This document shows positions 1-8,038 of a stretch of DNA of 64,000 nt, one piece after another. This stretch comes from Leifsonia sp. CL147 (GTDB taxonomy: Bacteria; Actinomycetota; Actinomycetes; Actinomycetales; Microbacteriaceae): positions 130,271 through 194,270 of the forward strand of contig NZ_FOTM01000006.1 in assembly GCF_900114565.1 (NCBI RefSeq), read 5' to 3'. The notes beneath the pieces are model-generated. The model made no database searches. It was given only the letters and a program-made list of their open reading frames with translations, and was not told the DNA's origin. How positions within the stretch are numbered: position 1 is the stretch's first letter; the number at the start of each line of letters is the position of its first letter. The position numbers and the translations under genes were made by a program.

Positions 1-1
1 C

Positions 2-64
2 GAGGGCCGGATGGTCGACGGACCGGTACTGGCGCACGCCCGGGCGGTGCTCCGCCGTTCGTGA
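2..64 (+). CDS. C-terminal end of a truncated upstream gene
   Basis: An open frame entering from the left edge ends at a TGA at 62-64. It encodes about 20 residues, with a tail reading GRMVDGPVLAHARAVLRRS. This resembles the C-terminus of HpcH/HpaI or CitE-like CoA-ester lyases, which often end in a (M)(I/V)D.P.V..A...L pattern, but 20 residues cannot prove a family. The stop lies about 200 bp before the next gene, so the two are probably separate transcripts. Confidence 0.35.
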   Translation, partial: EGRMVDGPVLAHARAVLRRS

Positions 65-160
65 TGAAACTGTGACCAACCTTTCCTCTGCGGTTCACCC
101 GTTTCGTCCGGGTGCTGTCGGTGGCGTGACGTAATCTGCAAGTGTTGGCTGGTGATCCGG

Positions 161-184
161 CGTTCTCGAATCGATTCGAGAACG
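161..184. promoter_or_regulatory. Perfect 24-bp palindrome, candidate operator
   Basis: A perfect inverted repeat whose left half is CGTTCTCGAATC lies about 75 bp upstream of the aldo/keto reductase start. It is nested in a second inverted repeat (CCGGCGTTC at 158-166 and GAACGCCGG at 199-207). Size and position fit a dimeric repressor operator. It is not the actinobacterial LexA box and I do not recognise the regulator. Confidence 0.5.
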
Positions 185-259
185 GCGGGTTCCCCGGTGA
201 ACGCCGGTTGTTACGAGTGCGTCGAGATCGTCGAGGTCGTGTCGCGGGGAGGGGGCGAG

Positions 260-1489
260 ATGCCACAGTCGCTTCCCCTGCGCCTGCTCGAGACCGTGGG
301 TCTCCGCGCGGCCGACGCCCGCGCCGCGCGGGCGGCCGAGCGTGCAGCCTCCGCCGCCGGCGATGTGTCCGGCGCGGGCGGATCCGAGGACCGTTCCGCG
401 CGGCCTGACGCGTCGCGGAAGGAGGTGTCGCAGCCGTCGCAGGACGCGCGGTCGCAGGCGTCGCAGCCTGAGGTCTCGCACCGTGACGCCGCGCGCGCCG
501 GCTCGGCCCAGCCTCCGACCGGCGTCGTGGACATCGACCCCGCGATCGAGAGCACCGGACCGCTGTCGATCATTGCCCCGCGCCGGATCGGCGAGAGCGA
601 TCTCACCGTCTACCCGCTGTCCCTCGGTGCGAGCGTCTTCGGCTGGACCGCCGACGGCGAGACCTCCCTGGCCATCCTCGACCGGTTCACGGAGCTGGGC
701 GGCGACTTCATCGACACCGCCGACAGCTATGTCGGCGGCCGCAGCGAGGTCCTGATCGGCAGGTGGATGCACGAGCGCGGCAACCGCGACCGTGTCACCG
801 TCGCGACCAAGGTGGGCCGCCACCACGAGAACCGCGGTCTGGGGGCTGTCAGCATCGTGCGCGCCGTGGAGGCGTCGCTGGAGCGTCTGCAGACCGATCA
901 CATCGACCTGCTGTACTTCCACGACGACGACCCCGAGACACCCCTCGAGGACAGCCTGGCGACGGCGGAATGGCTGATCGAGAGCGGGAAGGTGCGCTAC
1001 CTGGGCGCCTCCAACTTCTCCGCGGACCGCCTGATCGAGGCACGCATCCTGGCCTCCTCGGGTCTGCCCAAGTTCGTCGCCATCCAGACCCAGTACAACC
1101 TGATGCACCGGACCGAGTTCGAGAGCGCTCCGCGCATCGTCGCCGCGGCGCAGGGCCTCGGAGTGATGCCGTACTACGCCCTCGCCAACGGCTTCCTGAC
1201 CGGCAAGTACCGGTCGAAGGGCGACCTGACGGCGGGCGCTCGCAGCGTGCGCGCATCGGCCTACGTGAACCGGCGCGGCCAGCGCGTCCTCGCGGCCCTC
1301 GACCGCATCGCGGCGGAACACCGCGTCGCACCGGCGACCATTGCGCTCGCCTGGCTGCTCGCCAAGCGCACCGTCGTCGCCCCGGTCGCGAGCGCGAGCC
1401 GCCCGGACCAGGTCGGCGCGCTCATGGCCGCGGCCGGCGTCCGCCTGACCCGCGCCCAGATGCTCGAGCTCGACCGCGTCTCGGAGTAG
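260..1489 (+). CDS. Aldo/keto reductase with long N-terminal extension
   Basis: This is an NADPH-type aldo/keto reductase of about 409 aa. The TIM-barrel core begins near residue 105 (IGESDLTVYPLSLGASVFGW). It keeps the full catalytic tetrad: Asp152 and Tyr157 in DTADSY, Lys184 in ATKVG, and His221 in YFHDDD. The substrate cannot be inferred. The ATG at 260 is chosen because a purine-rich GGGAGGGGG ribosome site precedes it; an in-frame ATG at 152 lacks one and would read through the upstream palindrome. The first ~105 residues are unusual for the family: an Ala/Arg-rich stretch, then Ser/Gln-rich repeats around residues 55-75. The gene converges on the tetR-type gene downstream. Confidence 0.88.
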   Translation: MPQSLPLRLLETVGLRAADARAARAAERAASAAGDVSGAGGSEDRSARPDASRKEVSQPSQDARSQASQPEVSHRDAARAGSAQPPTGVVDIDPAIESTGPLSIIAPRRIGESDLTVYPLSLGASVFGWTADGETSLAILDRFTELGGDFIDTADSYVGGRSEVLIGRWMHERGNRDRVTVATKVGRHHENRGLGAVSIVRAVEASLERLQTDHIDLLYFHDDDPETPLEDSLATAEWLIESGKVRYLGASNFSADRLIEARILASSGLPKFVAIQTQYNLMHRTEFESAPRIVAAAQGLGVMPYYALANGFLTGKYRSKGDLTAGARSVRASAYVNRRGQRVLAALDRIAAEHRVAPATIALAWLLAKRTVVAPVASASRPDQVGALMAAAGVRLTRAQMLELDRVSE

Positions 1490-1496
1490 CCGGGCG

Positions 1497-1680
1497 CGCT
1501 CGGCACGCGCGCCTCGCTTGTCGCGCGTACTGCGCGCGCTGCGAGACGCGCGCCTGGCGCACGCCTGCCATGCACGCGCGCCGGCACGCGTGCCGCGCAC
1601 GCGCGCCTCGCGCACGCTTGCCTTGCGCGCTTGCCACGCGTGCCATGCACGCGTGCCGCGCACGCGCGCCGGGCGCACGG
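1497..1680. repeat. GC-rich degenerate repeat in a convergent intergenic region
   Basis: About 180 bp built almost entirely from variants of CACGCGYGCC and TGCCATGCACGCG, repeated irregularly on both sides. A longer block starting GCCATGCACGCG occurs near 1566 and again near 1640. Open frames across it encode only Arg/Ala/His-rich low complexity, so it is not coding. It begins directly after the aldo/keto reductase stop codon. Confidence 0.6.
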
Positions 1681-1690
1681 CATCCATCTA

Positions 1691-1741
1691 GTGGTCCCAA
1701 CATGCCGTTTCGGCATTCGTATAACGGCGTGTCGGGACCAC
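1691..1741. repeat. Long imperfect palindrome, possible terminator or REP-like element
   Basis: The arms GTGGTCCCAACATGCCGTT (1691-1709) and its imperfect complement (1723-1741) match at 17 of 19 positions around a 13-nt loop. The element sits between two convergent genes, which suits a bidirectional terminator, but no T-tract follows. It may instead be a dispersed palindromic element of this genome. Confidence 0.55.
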
Positions 1742-1794
1742 TCGTTCATCTATGGGTCGCTACGCGCGGCGGCCGCCCGCGGCCGCCAGCCGGC

Positions 1795-2379
1795 TTACAG
1801 CTCGGCGAAGATGCGGGTGAGCGCGCGGTGCAGGGCGGCGCCGGCGGCGATCGGGTCGCCGACGTAGCCGCCCGCGAGCGCACCGTCCCGGGCGAGGATG
1901 AGATCGTCCGCCGCGTCGCCGGGCCGGGGGTGTCCCATCCGGCGGAACAGCTCCTCGATGTGGTCCGCATACCAGTCGCGGTGCGCCGTGACGGCGACGC
2001 GGACGGGGTCGGTCTCGTCGGAGAACTGGGCGGCCGCGTTGATGAACGGGTCGCCGTGGAAGCCGGGCTGCACTGCTTCCTCGTTGATCGAGTCGACGAG
2101 CTCACGGGCGATGTCGCGCGGGTCGGAGTGCTTCGCCTCCTGTTCGGCGAACCACTCGCGCACCTGACGGTCGCGGCCCTCGACATACGCGATGATGAGG
2201 AGGTCCTTCGAGCGGTAGTGCTTGTAGAAGGTGGCCTTGGTGACGCGGGCACCCGCGATGATGCGGTCGACGCCGACCGTGTGGATGCCCTCCTGGTAGA
2301 AGAGCTCGTCCGCCGTCGCCAGGATCTTGATCTTCGATGGTGCGGGCGGCCGGATGGTCGCTCGGGCACTTACGACCAT
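1795..2379 (-). CDS. TetR/AcrR family transcriptional regulator
   Basis: A repressor-type protein of about 194 aa. The N-terminal helix-turn-helix is clear (ILATADELFYQEGIHTVGVD, then ATFYKHYRSKDLLI, roughly residues 17-60). The rest is a ligand-binding helical domain with no recognisable ligand. The ATG at 2379 is preceded by AAAGGAG at good spacing, whereas the longer frame to 2490 would overlap the operator-like repeat. A symmetric site at 2491-2508 lies about 110 bp upstream and suggests autoregulation. The only neighbour sharing that upstream region is the divergent M16 peptidase, a possible target. Confidence 0.88.
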   Translation of the reverse strand: MVVSARATIRPPAPSKIKILATADELFYQEGIHTVGVDRIIAGARVTKATFYKHYRSKDLLIIAYVEGRDRQVREWFAEQEAKHSDPRDIARELVDSINEEAVQPGFHGDPFINAAAQFSDETDPVRVAVTAHRDWYADHIEELFRRMGHPRPGDAADDLILARDGALAGGYVGDPIAAGAALHRALTRIFAEL

Positions 2380-2490
2380 TTCGCACGACTCCTTTTGACG
2401 AGGAGGCGCGAGCCTCCGATAGTGGTTCAGGGGCCACCGGAGTCCGGCGCAGGGGATACCGGACCCGGTGGCTGGTCTCAGTATAGCCAT

Positions 2491-2508
2491 AGACAGAAGA
2501 CTCTGTCT
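2491..2508. promoter_or_regulatory. Candidate TetR operator
   Basis: AGACAGA, a 4-bp spacer, then TCTGTCT form a perfect 7+7 inverted repeat in the divergent region between the tetR-type gene and the M16 peptidase gene. Length and symmetry are typical for TetR-family operators. It could control both genes. Confidence 0.55.
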
Positions 2509-2561
2509 GTCCTCAATTTCCCAGACAAGGGTTACAAGTGCCCTGGCGTAGGGTGGAGGGG

Positions 2562-3929
2562 ATGAACAGCGCAGTCGACCTTCCGCTCGGTTTGGCCGAC
2601 CTGACCTTCGCGGCCTCGGGGGATGCGCTGGTCCGTCGCACTGTTCTGCCGAGCGGCGTGCGCATCCTGAGCGAACAGGTCCCGGGGGCGCGCAGCGCCA
2701 CCCTGGGCTACTGGGTCGCCGTGGGCTCGCGCGACGAGAGCGAGGCGGTGCCGGGCCTCGCCGACCATGCCGGCACGCTGGGATCCACCCACTTCCTCGA
2801 GCACCTCCTCTTCAAGGGCACGCGAACGCGTACGGCGCTGGACATCGCGGTATCGTTCGACTCGGTCGGCGGCGAGCATAATGCCATGACTGCCAAGGAA
2901 TACACCTGTTACTACGCCAAAGTCCAGGATCGCGACCTCGCGATGGCGGTCGAGGTCATCGGCGACATGCTCACGTCGTCGGTGCTCGATCCCGCCGAGT
3001 TCGAGAACGAGCGGGGCGTCATCCTCGAAGAGCTCTCCATGGCCGAGGACGACCCGGGCGATGTGGCCAACGAGCGGATGTTCCAGGCCGTGCTCGGCGA
3101 CCACCCCCTGGGCCGGCCCATCGGCGGGCGCCCGGACACCATCCGCGCCGCCACCCGTGACGGCGTCTGGGCGCATTACCGCGCCAGTTACCGCCCGCAG
3201 GACCTGGTCGTCACCGCGGCCGGCGCGGTCGATCACGACCTCCTCGTCGCGGGTGTCGAACGGGCGCTGACCTCCGCCGGCTGGGAGCTGGACCACGCGG
3301 CAGCGCCGGTTCCGCGGCGCCCGGCCGTACCGGCGACGATCGAGCGGCGCAGCGCGATCGTCACGGTGGAGCGCCCGACCGAACAGGCCAACGTGTTCGT
3401 CGGGATGCCGGGCATCGTCGCCACGGATGAGCGCCGCACGGCGATGAGCGTGCTCAACTCCATCCTCGGCGGCGGGATGTCGAGCCGTTTGTTCCAGGAA
3501 GTCCGGGAGCGCCGCGGCCTGGCGTACGCCGTCTACTCGTTCTCCGGCTCGTACTCGGACGCCGGCGTGTTCGGCCTCTACGCCGGATGCGCACCCGCCA
3601 AGGCGCGCCAGGTCACCGAGCTGATGCTCGACGAGCTGCGCCGGCTCGCCTCCGACGGCGTGACGGCGGACGAGCTGCGCCGCGCTGTCGGGCAGCTCTC
3701 CGGCGGTGCGGCCCTCGCACTGGAGGACTCGGACACGCGCATGTCCCGGCTCGGCCGTGCCGAGATCACCCTCGGCGAGTTCGCCGATCTCGATGAGAGC
3801 CTCCGCCGCCTCCACCTCGTCACCGTCGACGATGTGCGCGACCTCGCCGCCGACCTGGCGGGCCGGCCGGTCTCCGTCGCCGCGGTGGGGAGCCTGACCG
3901 ACGACGTGTTCGCCGGCCTCGCTTCCTGA
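2562..3929 (+). CDS. M16 family zinc metallopeptidase
   Basis: A processing-peptidase-like protease of about 455 aa. The inverted zinc motif HFLEH is at residues 77-81, and the distal glutamate lies in ERGVILEELSMAEDDP, as expected for active M16 subunits. The C-terminal half has the family signature RRGLAYAVYS. In actinobacteria this gene is usually found near dapB, as here. ATG 2562 follows GGAGGGG and a TAGGGT box at 2549-2554; an upstream GTG at 2538 has no ribosome site. The cellular substrate is unknown. Confidence 0.9.
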   Translation: MNSAVDLPLGLADLTFAASGDALVRRTVLPSGVRILSEQVPGARSATLGYWVAVGSRDESEAVPGLADHAGTLGSTHFLEHLLFKGTRTRTALDIAVSFDSVGGEHNAMTAKEYTCYYAKVQDRDLAMAVEVIGDMLTSSVLDPAEFENERGVILEELSMAEDDPGDVANERMFQAVLGDHPLGRPIGGRPDTIRAATRDGVWAHYRASYRPQDLVVTAAGAVDHDLLVAGVERALTSAGWELDHAAAPVPRRPAVPATIERRSAIVTVERPTEQANVFVGMPGIVATDERRTAMSVLNSILGGGMSSRLFQEVRERRGLAYAVYSFSGSYSDAGVFGLYAGCAPAKARQVTELMLDELRRLASDGVTADELRRAVGQLSGGAALALEDSDTRMSRLGRAEITLGEFADLDESLRRLHLVTVDDVRDLAADLAGRPVSVAAVGSLTDDVFAGLAS

Positions 3930-3967
3930 TCGCCTCCTTCCCGCTCCATCCTGAAAGGTCCTTCCTC

Positions 3968-4570
3968 GTGCCCCACTACCTCTACCTCGTGCGTCACGGC
4001 GAGCAGCAGGATGCCCAGCACGGACTGCCGGACGGCCCGCTCTCGCCGCGCGGGAAGCGCCAGGCGCAACTGATCGCAGAGCGGTTGAGCGGCATCCCGT
4101 TCACGTCGATGTACCACTCGCCGCTGAATCGGGCGGCCGAGACCGCGGCGATCATGGCCGAGCGGATGCCGGCCCTCGTGCCGCAGCCGTCGAGCCTGCT
4201 GTTCGACTGCATCCCGTCGGGGCCGACGCCGGACATGCCGAAGGCGTTCGAGTCGTTCTTCGGCCCGGTGACCGAGGCGGAGATCGAGGCGGGACGGGCG
4301 CAGATGGAGGACGCGGTCCACGAGTTCCTGACCCCGGCGCTGGGCGACCGGCATGACCTGCTCGTCACCCACAACTTCGTGATCGGATGGTTCGTCCGGC
4401 ACGTCTTCGACGCTCCCGACTGGCGCTGGCTGGGTCTGAATCAGGCGAACTGCGGCCTGACCATCATCCGCGTCCGCTCCGCGAAACCGCCGGTCCTCGT
4501 CGTCCACAACGATCTCGGGCACCTCCCGGTGGAGCTGCGCACCGGGCTGCCGGAACTCCAGCCCGTCTGA
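3968..4570 (+). CDS. Histidine phosphatase family protein
   Basis: A 200-aa phosphoglycerate-mutase-like phosphatase. The catalytic LVRHGEQ motif (phospho-accepting His) is at residues 7-13, and a second catalytic His is in LVTHNFVIGWF. It starts with GTG about 38 bp after the M16 peptidase stop, behind GAAAGG, so it is probably co-transcribed. Small members of this family act on varied phosphoesters; the substrate cannot be told from sequence. It converges on the acetyltransferase gene downstream. Confidence 0.85.
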   Translation: MPHYLYLVRHGEQQDAQHGLPDGPLSPRGKRQAQLIAERLSGIPFTSMYHSPLNRAAETAAIMAERMPALVPQPSSLLFDCIPSGPTPDMPKAFESFFGPVTEAEIEAGRAQMEDAVHEFLTPALGDRHDLLVTHNFVIGWFVRHVFDAPDWRWLGLNQANCGLTIIRVRSAKPPVLVVHNDLGHLPVELRTGLPELQPV

Positions 4571-4598
4571 GCCGCCCTGTCCGGGAGGAGGCGCTGGG

Positions 4599-5093
4599 TC
4601 AGGTGAGGGACTTGCGGAACCAGTCGGTGGCGTTGGGGTTGTCGTTGTAGGGCTGGATGGGCTCGTAGCCGTGAGAGCGGTAGAGGGCGCCCGCTGCTTC
4701 GAGGCTCGCGTTCGTGTCGAGCACGAGCTCGGTGGCGCCGAAGCCGCGGGCGCGGTGCTCCAGCTCGGCGAGGATCGCGCGCCCGAGGCCGCTCCCGCGC
4801 CGCTCCGGCACGACCCACAGATGCTTGACCTCGTAGCGCACCACCGGCGCGGCCTCCTCGGCGTCCGACAGCGGGACGGGGAGCTCACGGATGCCACCGC
4901 AGCCGGCCGCGGCGCCGTCGTCGTAGGCGAGCAGGAAGACGCCGTCGGGTGCGACGAACTGGCCCGGATCGGGGAACGTCGTCCGGTACGCGCCCTGGGC
5001 GGCGGGAAAACTCCCGGCGCGTTCCGCGAAATAGTCGGAGAGCATCCGGTGGGCGGTCGCGTCGGTGACGGCGACGTCTGCGAAGGAGACCAT
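4599..5093 (-). CDS. GNAT family N-acetyltransferase
   Basis: A 164-aa single-domain acetyltransferase. The acetyl-CoA-binding motif is visible as VVPERRGSGLGRAILAELE, followed by LVLDTNASLEAAGALYRSHGYEPI, the usual C-terminal GNAT pattern. The acceptor substrate is unknown. On the minus strand a TACCCT box lies exactly 6 nt before the ATG at 5093, so the mRNA is probably leaderless. The gene is divergent from dapB, only 68 bp away. Confidence 0.85.
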   Translation of the reverse strand: MVSFADVAVTDATAHRMLSDYFAERAGSFPAAQGAYRTTFPDPGQFVAPDGVFLLAYDDGAAAGCGGIRELPVPLSDAEEAAPVVRYEVKHLWVVPERRGSGLGRAILAELEHRARGFGATELVLDTNASLEAAGALYRSHGYEPIQPYNDNPNATDWFRKSLT

Positions 5094-5161
5094 CGACCCA
5101 GGGTATCCCCGCGGGCGCCGGACCAGCAGGAGGCTGTCGAGCGCGCAGGTAGGCTGGGCGG

Positions 5162-5968
5162 GTGAGCATTCGCGTGGCCGTCGCCGGAGCGACCGGAAAA
5201 CTGGGAAGCGTGGCGGTGCGCCTCATCGAGCAGGCCGACGACCTCGAGCTGGTCGCGCAGCTGGGCTCGCGCTCGCCGCTCGAGGACATGCTCGGCGCCG
5301 ATGTCCTGGTGGATATGACCCTCCCGCAGGTCAGCCCGGCCATCGTCGCGTTCGCGGTCGATCACGGCCTGAACGTGCTCGTGGGGACCTCCGGCTGGTC
5401 GGCCGACCGCATCCTCGACCTGGAGCGACGCGTGGCGCAATACGAGGGCCAGGGCGCTGTCGTCATCCCGAACTTCTCCCTCGGCTCGGCGCTCGGCACC
5501 GCCTTCGCGACCGCCGCCGCCCGCTTCTTCGACTCGATCGAGATCGTGGAGGCGCACGGCGCCGGAAAGATCGACTCGCCGTCGGGGACCGCCGTCCGCA
5601 CTGCCGAGTTGATCGCCGCCGCGCGCGCCCGGAAGGGACCGGTGGAGGCGCCGCACTCCGACCAGCGCGCCCGCGGGCAGCAGGTGGCGAGCGTGCCCAT
5701 CCACAGCCTCCGGATGCGCGGGGTCATCGCTCAGCAGCAGGTGATCTTCGGCGGTGCCGGGGAGCAGCTGACCATCCGGCACGACACGGTCGGGGCGGAG
5801 GCGTACGAAGCGGGGATCCTCGTGGCGGTGCGTGCGGCGGCCTCGGCCACGGGGGTGACCGTCGGGCTCGACAAGCTGATCGATCTCGGCATCCCCGAGC
5901 CGAGCGGTGAGCCGCCGCGCCCGGTCGTGCGCGACGCGGGTCACGACGGTACCGAGCTGGTCCCGTGA
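5162..5968 (+). CDS. dapB: 4-hydroxy-tetrahydrodipicolinate reductase (DapB)
   Basis: NAD(P)H-dependent reduction of 4-hydroxy-tetrahydrodipicolinate in the diaminopimelate/lysine pathway. The protein is 268 aa. The N-terminal Rossmann motif is VAVAGATGKLGSVAV and the active-site block is EAHGAGKIDSPSGTA, with His132 and Lys136 present. The second histidine of the usual HH pair is Gly133, which is atypical. The tail is about 20 residues longer than most DapB. The GTG start lies 6 nt after TAGGCT (5150-5155), so a leaderless mRNA is likely. The stop codon lies inside a 9-bp tandem repeat. Confidence 0.93.
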   Translation: MSIRVAVAGATGKLGSVAVRLIEQADDLELVAQLGSRSPLEDMLGADVLVDMTLPQVSPAIVAFAVDHGLNVLVGTSGWSADRILDLERRVAQYEGQGAVVIPNFSLGSALGTAFATAAARFFDSIEIVEAHGAGKIDSPSGTAVRTAELIAAARARKGPVEAPHSDQRARGQQVASVPIHSLRMRGVIAQQQVIFGGAGEQLTIRHDTVGAEAYEAGILVAVRAAASATGVTVGLDKLIDLGIPEPSGEPPRPVVRDAGHDGTELVP

Positions 5969-5997
5969 TGCCCGTGATGCCCGTGATGCCCATGATG
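5962..5997 (+). repeat. 9-bp tandem repeat across the dapB stop codon
   Basis: Four copies of CCCGTGATG (the last is CCCATGATG) run head to tail, and the dapB TGA is inside the first. A further partial copy follows near 6022. The repeat offers several overlapping GTG/ATG codons but leads into no conserved frame before the next gene at 6084. Confidence 0.75.
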
Positions 5998-6083
5998 GCA
6001 GCGGCAGTGAGGGCAGTGGACGCCGTGATGCCCGTGACTCCCGCCGCGCTGTCGCCTCGTCCGACGACAGGCGGGCGGCCGCG

Positions 6084-6548
6084 ATGAGGGGCAGGCTCAC
6101 CGCCATCCTCATGGCGCTCGTCCTGCTGGTGTACCTGGTGCTGGTCACGCAGCGGGCAGTGCTCCTGATCGCGTCGGGCCAGGCCGTGGGCATCGCCATG
6201 GGCGTGGCGCTGATCGTGCTGCCGATCATCGGCGCCTGGGCGATCGCACGGGAACTGCTCTTCGGGGTGCACACCGAACGTCTCGTGCGCCGCCTGGACG
6301 CGGAGGGCGGGCTTCCCGTCGAAGACCTCCCCACCCGGGCGAGCGGCCGTCCGCTGCGCGACGCCGCGGACGAGCAGTTCCCGCAGTACCAGGCCGAGGT
6401 CGAGGCCGAGCCCGAGAGCTGGCGTGCCTGGTTCCGGCTGGGGCTCGCGTATGACGCGTCGGGGGACCGCCGCCGGGCGCGCGACGCCCTCCGCCGGGCG
6501 ATCCGGCTGGAACGGGTCGAGGCGAAGGGCGAACTGCCCGCGCGTTAG
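6084..6548 (+). CDS. Small membrane protein with a C-terminal TPR-like repeat
   Basis: A protein of about 154 aa with two predicted membrane helices (roughly residues 5-25 and 33-55). A charged cytoplasmic part follows, containing one TPR-like motif (ESWRAWFRLGLAYDASGDRRRARDALRRAIRLE). One TPR alone suggests a docking role, but no function is known. The start is placed at ATG 6084, just before the first membrane helix. Upstream in frame there is only repeat-encoded Asp-Ala-Arg low complexity. The 3' end overlaps the convergent epimerase gene by 4 bp. Confidence 0.7.
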   Translation: MRGRLTAILMALVLLVYLVLVTQRAVLLIASGQAVGIAMGVALIVLPIIGAWAIARELLFGVHTERLVRRLDAEGGLPVEDLPTRASGRPLRDAADEQFPQYQAEVEAEPESWRAWFRLGLAYDASGDRRRARDALRRAIRLERVEAKGELPAR

Positions 6549-7441
6549 ACGGCCCGCGCCTCCATCAGCCTGTCCATCGCATCCTCGATCGTGGTGTCGC
6601 GGAACACGAACCCGTCGTCGAGCAGCGCCCGCGGGACGACCAGCTGGTCGGCGAGCAGCAGCTCGCGCCCGGCATCCCGCAGAGCGAGCTCGATCGCGAA
6701 GCGGGGGAGCGGAACCAGATACGGTCGCCGCACGGCCCGCGCGAGCGCCCGGACGACCTCGCCGGCGGTGGCGGGCGTGGGACCCGCGATGTTGACCGGT
6801 CCCTCGAGCTGCGACGTGAGCAGGTGCACGAGGGCGGCGGCCTCATCGTGGATGCTCACCCACGGCCAGTGCTGACGACCTCCTCCGATGGGGCCGGCGA
6901 GGCCCGCCTTCGCGAGCGGGAGGAGCGGCGCGAGGGCCCCACCCCGGCCGATGACGACGCCCGTGCGCGCGAGGACCACCCGCGTCGAGGCGGGGGCGAG
7001 GCGGGCGGCCGCCTCCCACGCCTGCACGACCTCGGTGAGGAACCCGCGTCCCGGCTGAGACGACTCCGTCAGTTCCTGCCCCGGGCGGTCGCCGTAGAAA
7101 CCCACGGCCGACGCATTCACGAGGACAGCCGGCGCATTCGCTGCCCGGCGCATCGCCTCCGTCAGCGTCCCGGTCGCCTCCAGACGCGACGACAGGATGC
7201 GGCGCTTGGTCGCCCGTGTCCAGGGCAGCCGCTGCAGCGACGCACCCGCCAGATCGACGACGGCATCCGCCCACTCGAACACCTCGCCGTCGACCACGCG
7301 CTTCTCCGGCGCCCAGCGGAACTCGTCCGCGTCGGCCGGCTCGCGCCTCACCAGCCGGCGCGTCTCGTGACCGGCGGCTGCGAGCTGAGCGCGCAGTTCA
7401 CCGCCGATGAAGCCGGAGGAACCGGCCAGCAGTACCCGCAT
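6545..7441 (-). CDS. TIGR01777-type NAD-dependent epimerase/dehydratase family protein
   Basis: A 298-aa protein of the extended short-chain dehydrogenase fold. The N-terminal nucleotide motif is LLAGSSGFIGGELRAQL. The family-specific blocks VDLAGASL, WTRATKRRILSSRLEAT and NASAVGFYGDRPGQELTE are present, and HWPWVSIHDEAA lies in the C-terminal half. This is the YfcH-like group, whose reaction is not established. It lies 16 bp downstream of the OsmC gene on the same strand and probably shares its transcript. Confidence 0.85.
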   Translation of the reverse strand: MRVLLAGSSGFIGGELRAQLAAAGHETRRLVRREPADADEFRWAPEKRVVDGEVFEWADAVVDLAGASLQRLPWTRATKRRILSSRLEATGTLTEAMRRAANAPAVLVNASAVGFYGDRPGQELTESSQPGRGFLTEVVQAWEAAARLAPASTRVVLARTGVVIGRGGALAPLLPLAKAGLAGPIGGGRQHWPWVSIHDEAAALVHLLTSQLEGPVNIAGPTPATAGEVVRALARAVRRPYLVPLPRFAIELALRDAGRELLLADQLVVPRALLDDGFVFRDTTIEDAMDRLMEARAV

Positions 7442-7457
7442 CGGAAGCCCGCCGCGG

Positions 7458-7883
7458 TCAGGCGAGCGTGGCTTCCAGCGTGATCGGGATGCCGACCAGC
7501 GCTCGCGACACCGGGCACGTGGTCTTGGCCTCCTCGGCGAGTCGCTGGAAGTCCTCCTCCGACAGCCCGGGGACGGTCGCGTTGACGCGCAGACGGCTCC
7601 CGGTGATGCCCTGGGCCGGGTCGAAGGTCACGGCGGCGGTCGTCTGGATGCTGTCCGGCGTCGTCCCGAACTGCGTGAGGACGTTCGAGAACGCCATCGA
7701 GAAGCAGGCGGCGTGCGCCGCACCCAGGAGCTCCTCCGGGGTGGTGACCTCGGCGCCGCCTTCGGAGCGCGCCTTCCAGTTCACCGTCAGGTCGGCCGCG
7801 CGGGACGAGTCGAGCGTCACCCTGCCGGATCCGCTCTTCAGGTCGCCGCTCCAGACGGTGGTGGATTCGCTGGTCACTGCCAT
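7458..7883 (-). CDS. OsmC family peroxiredoxin
   Basis: A 141-aa OsmC/Ohr-type protein. The two reactive cysteines are visible in AAHAACFSMAFSN and KTTCPVSRAL. These proteins reduce organic peroxides with thiols as electron donors. It is closer to the OsmC branch than to Ohr, judging by the LLGAAHAACFSM block. The ATG at 7883 follows GAGGAGG at ideal spacing; the longer frame to 7994 is not supported. It is first in a two-gene minus-strand unit with the epimerase-like gene. Confidence 0.88.
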   Translation of the reverse strand: MAVTSESTTVWSGDLKSGSGRVTLDSSRAADLTVNWKARSEGGAEVTTPEELLGAAHAACFSMAFSNVLTQFGTTPDSIQTTAAVTFDPAQGITGSRLRVNATVPGLSEEDFQRLAEEAKTTCPVSRALVGIPITLEATLA

Positions 7884-8038
7884 GAAGGCCTCCTCGAGAC
7901 GTGCCGCCGCCGGATGCGGACGGGCGTGATCCACCCTAGTGAGGGGGTCCGACAGCGGCGACGGCGCTCGGCGGATTCTCGGCTGATGCCCCAATAGCGA
8001 GGATCAGCATTCCGGCCCCGGTGTCGTGGCTGCCGCGT

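Noticed and set aside
1490..1700. Open frames through the GC-rich repeat
   Set aside because: All six frames give only Arg/Ala/His repeats; no start with a ribosome site.
3578..6334. 918-codon minus-strand open frame
   Set aside because: It crosses several real genes on both strands and contains only low-complexity Ser/Arg/Pro.
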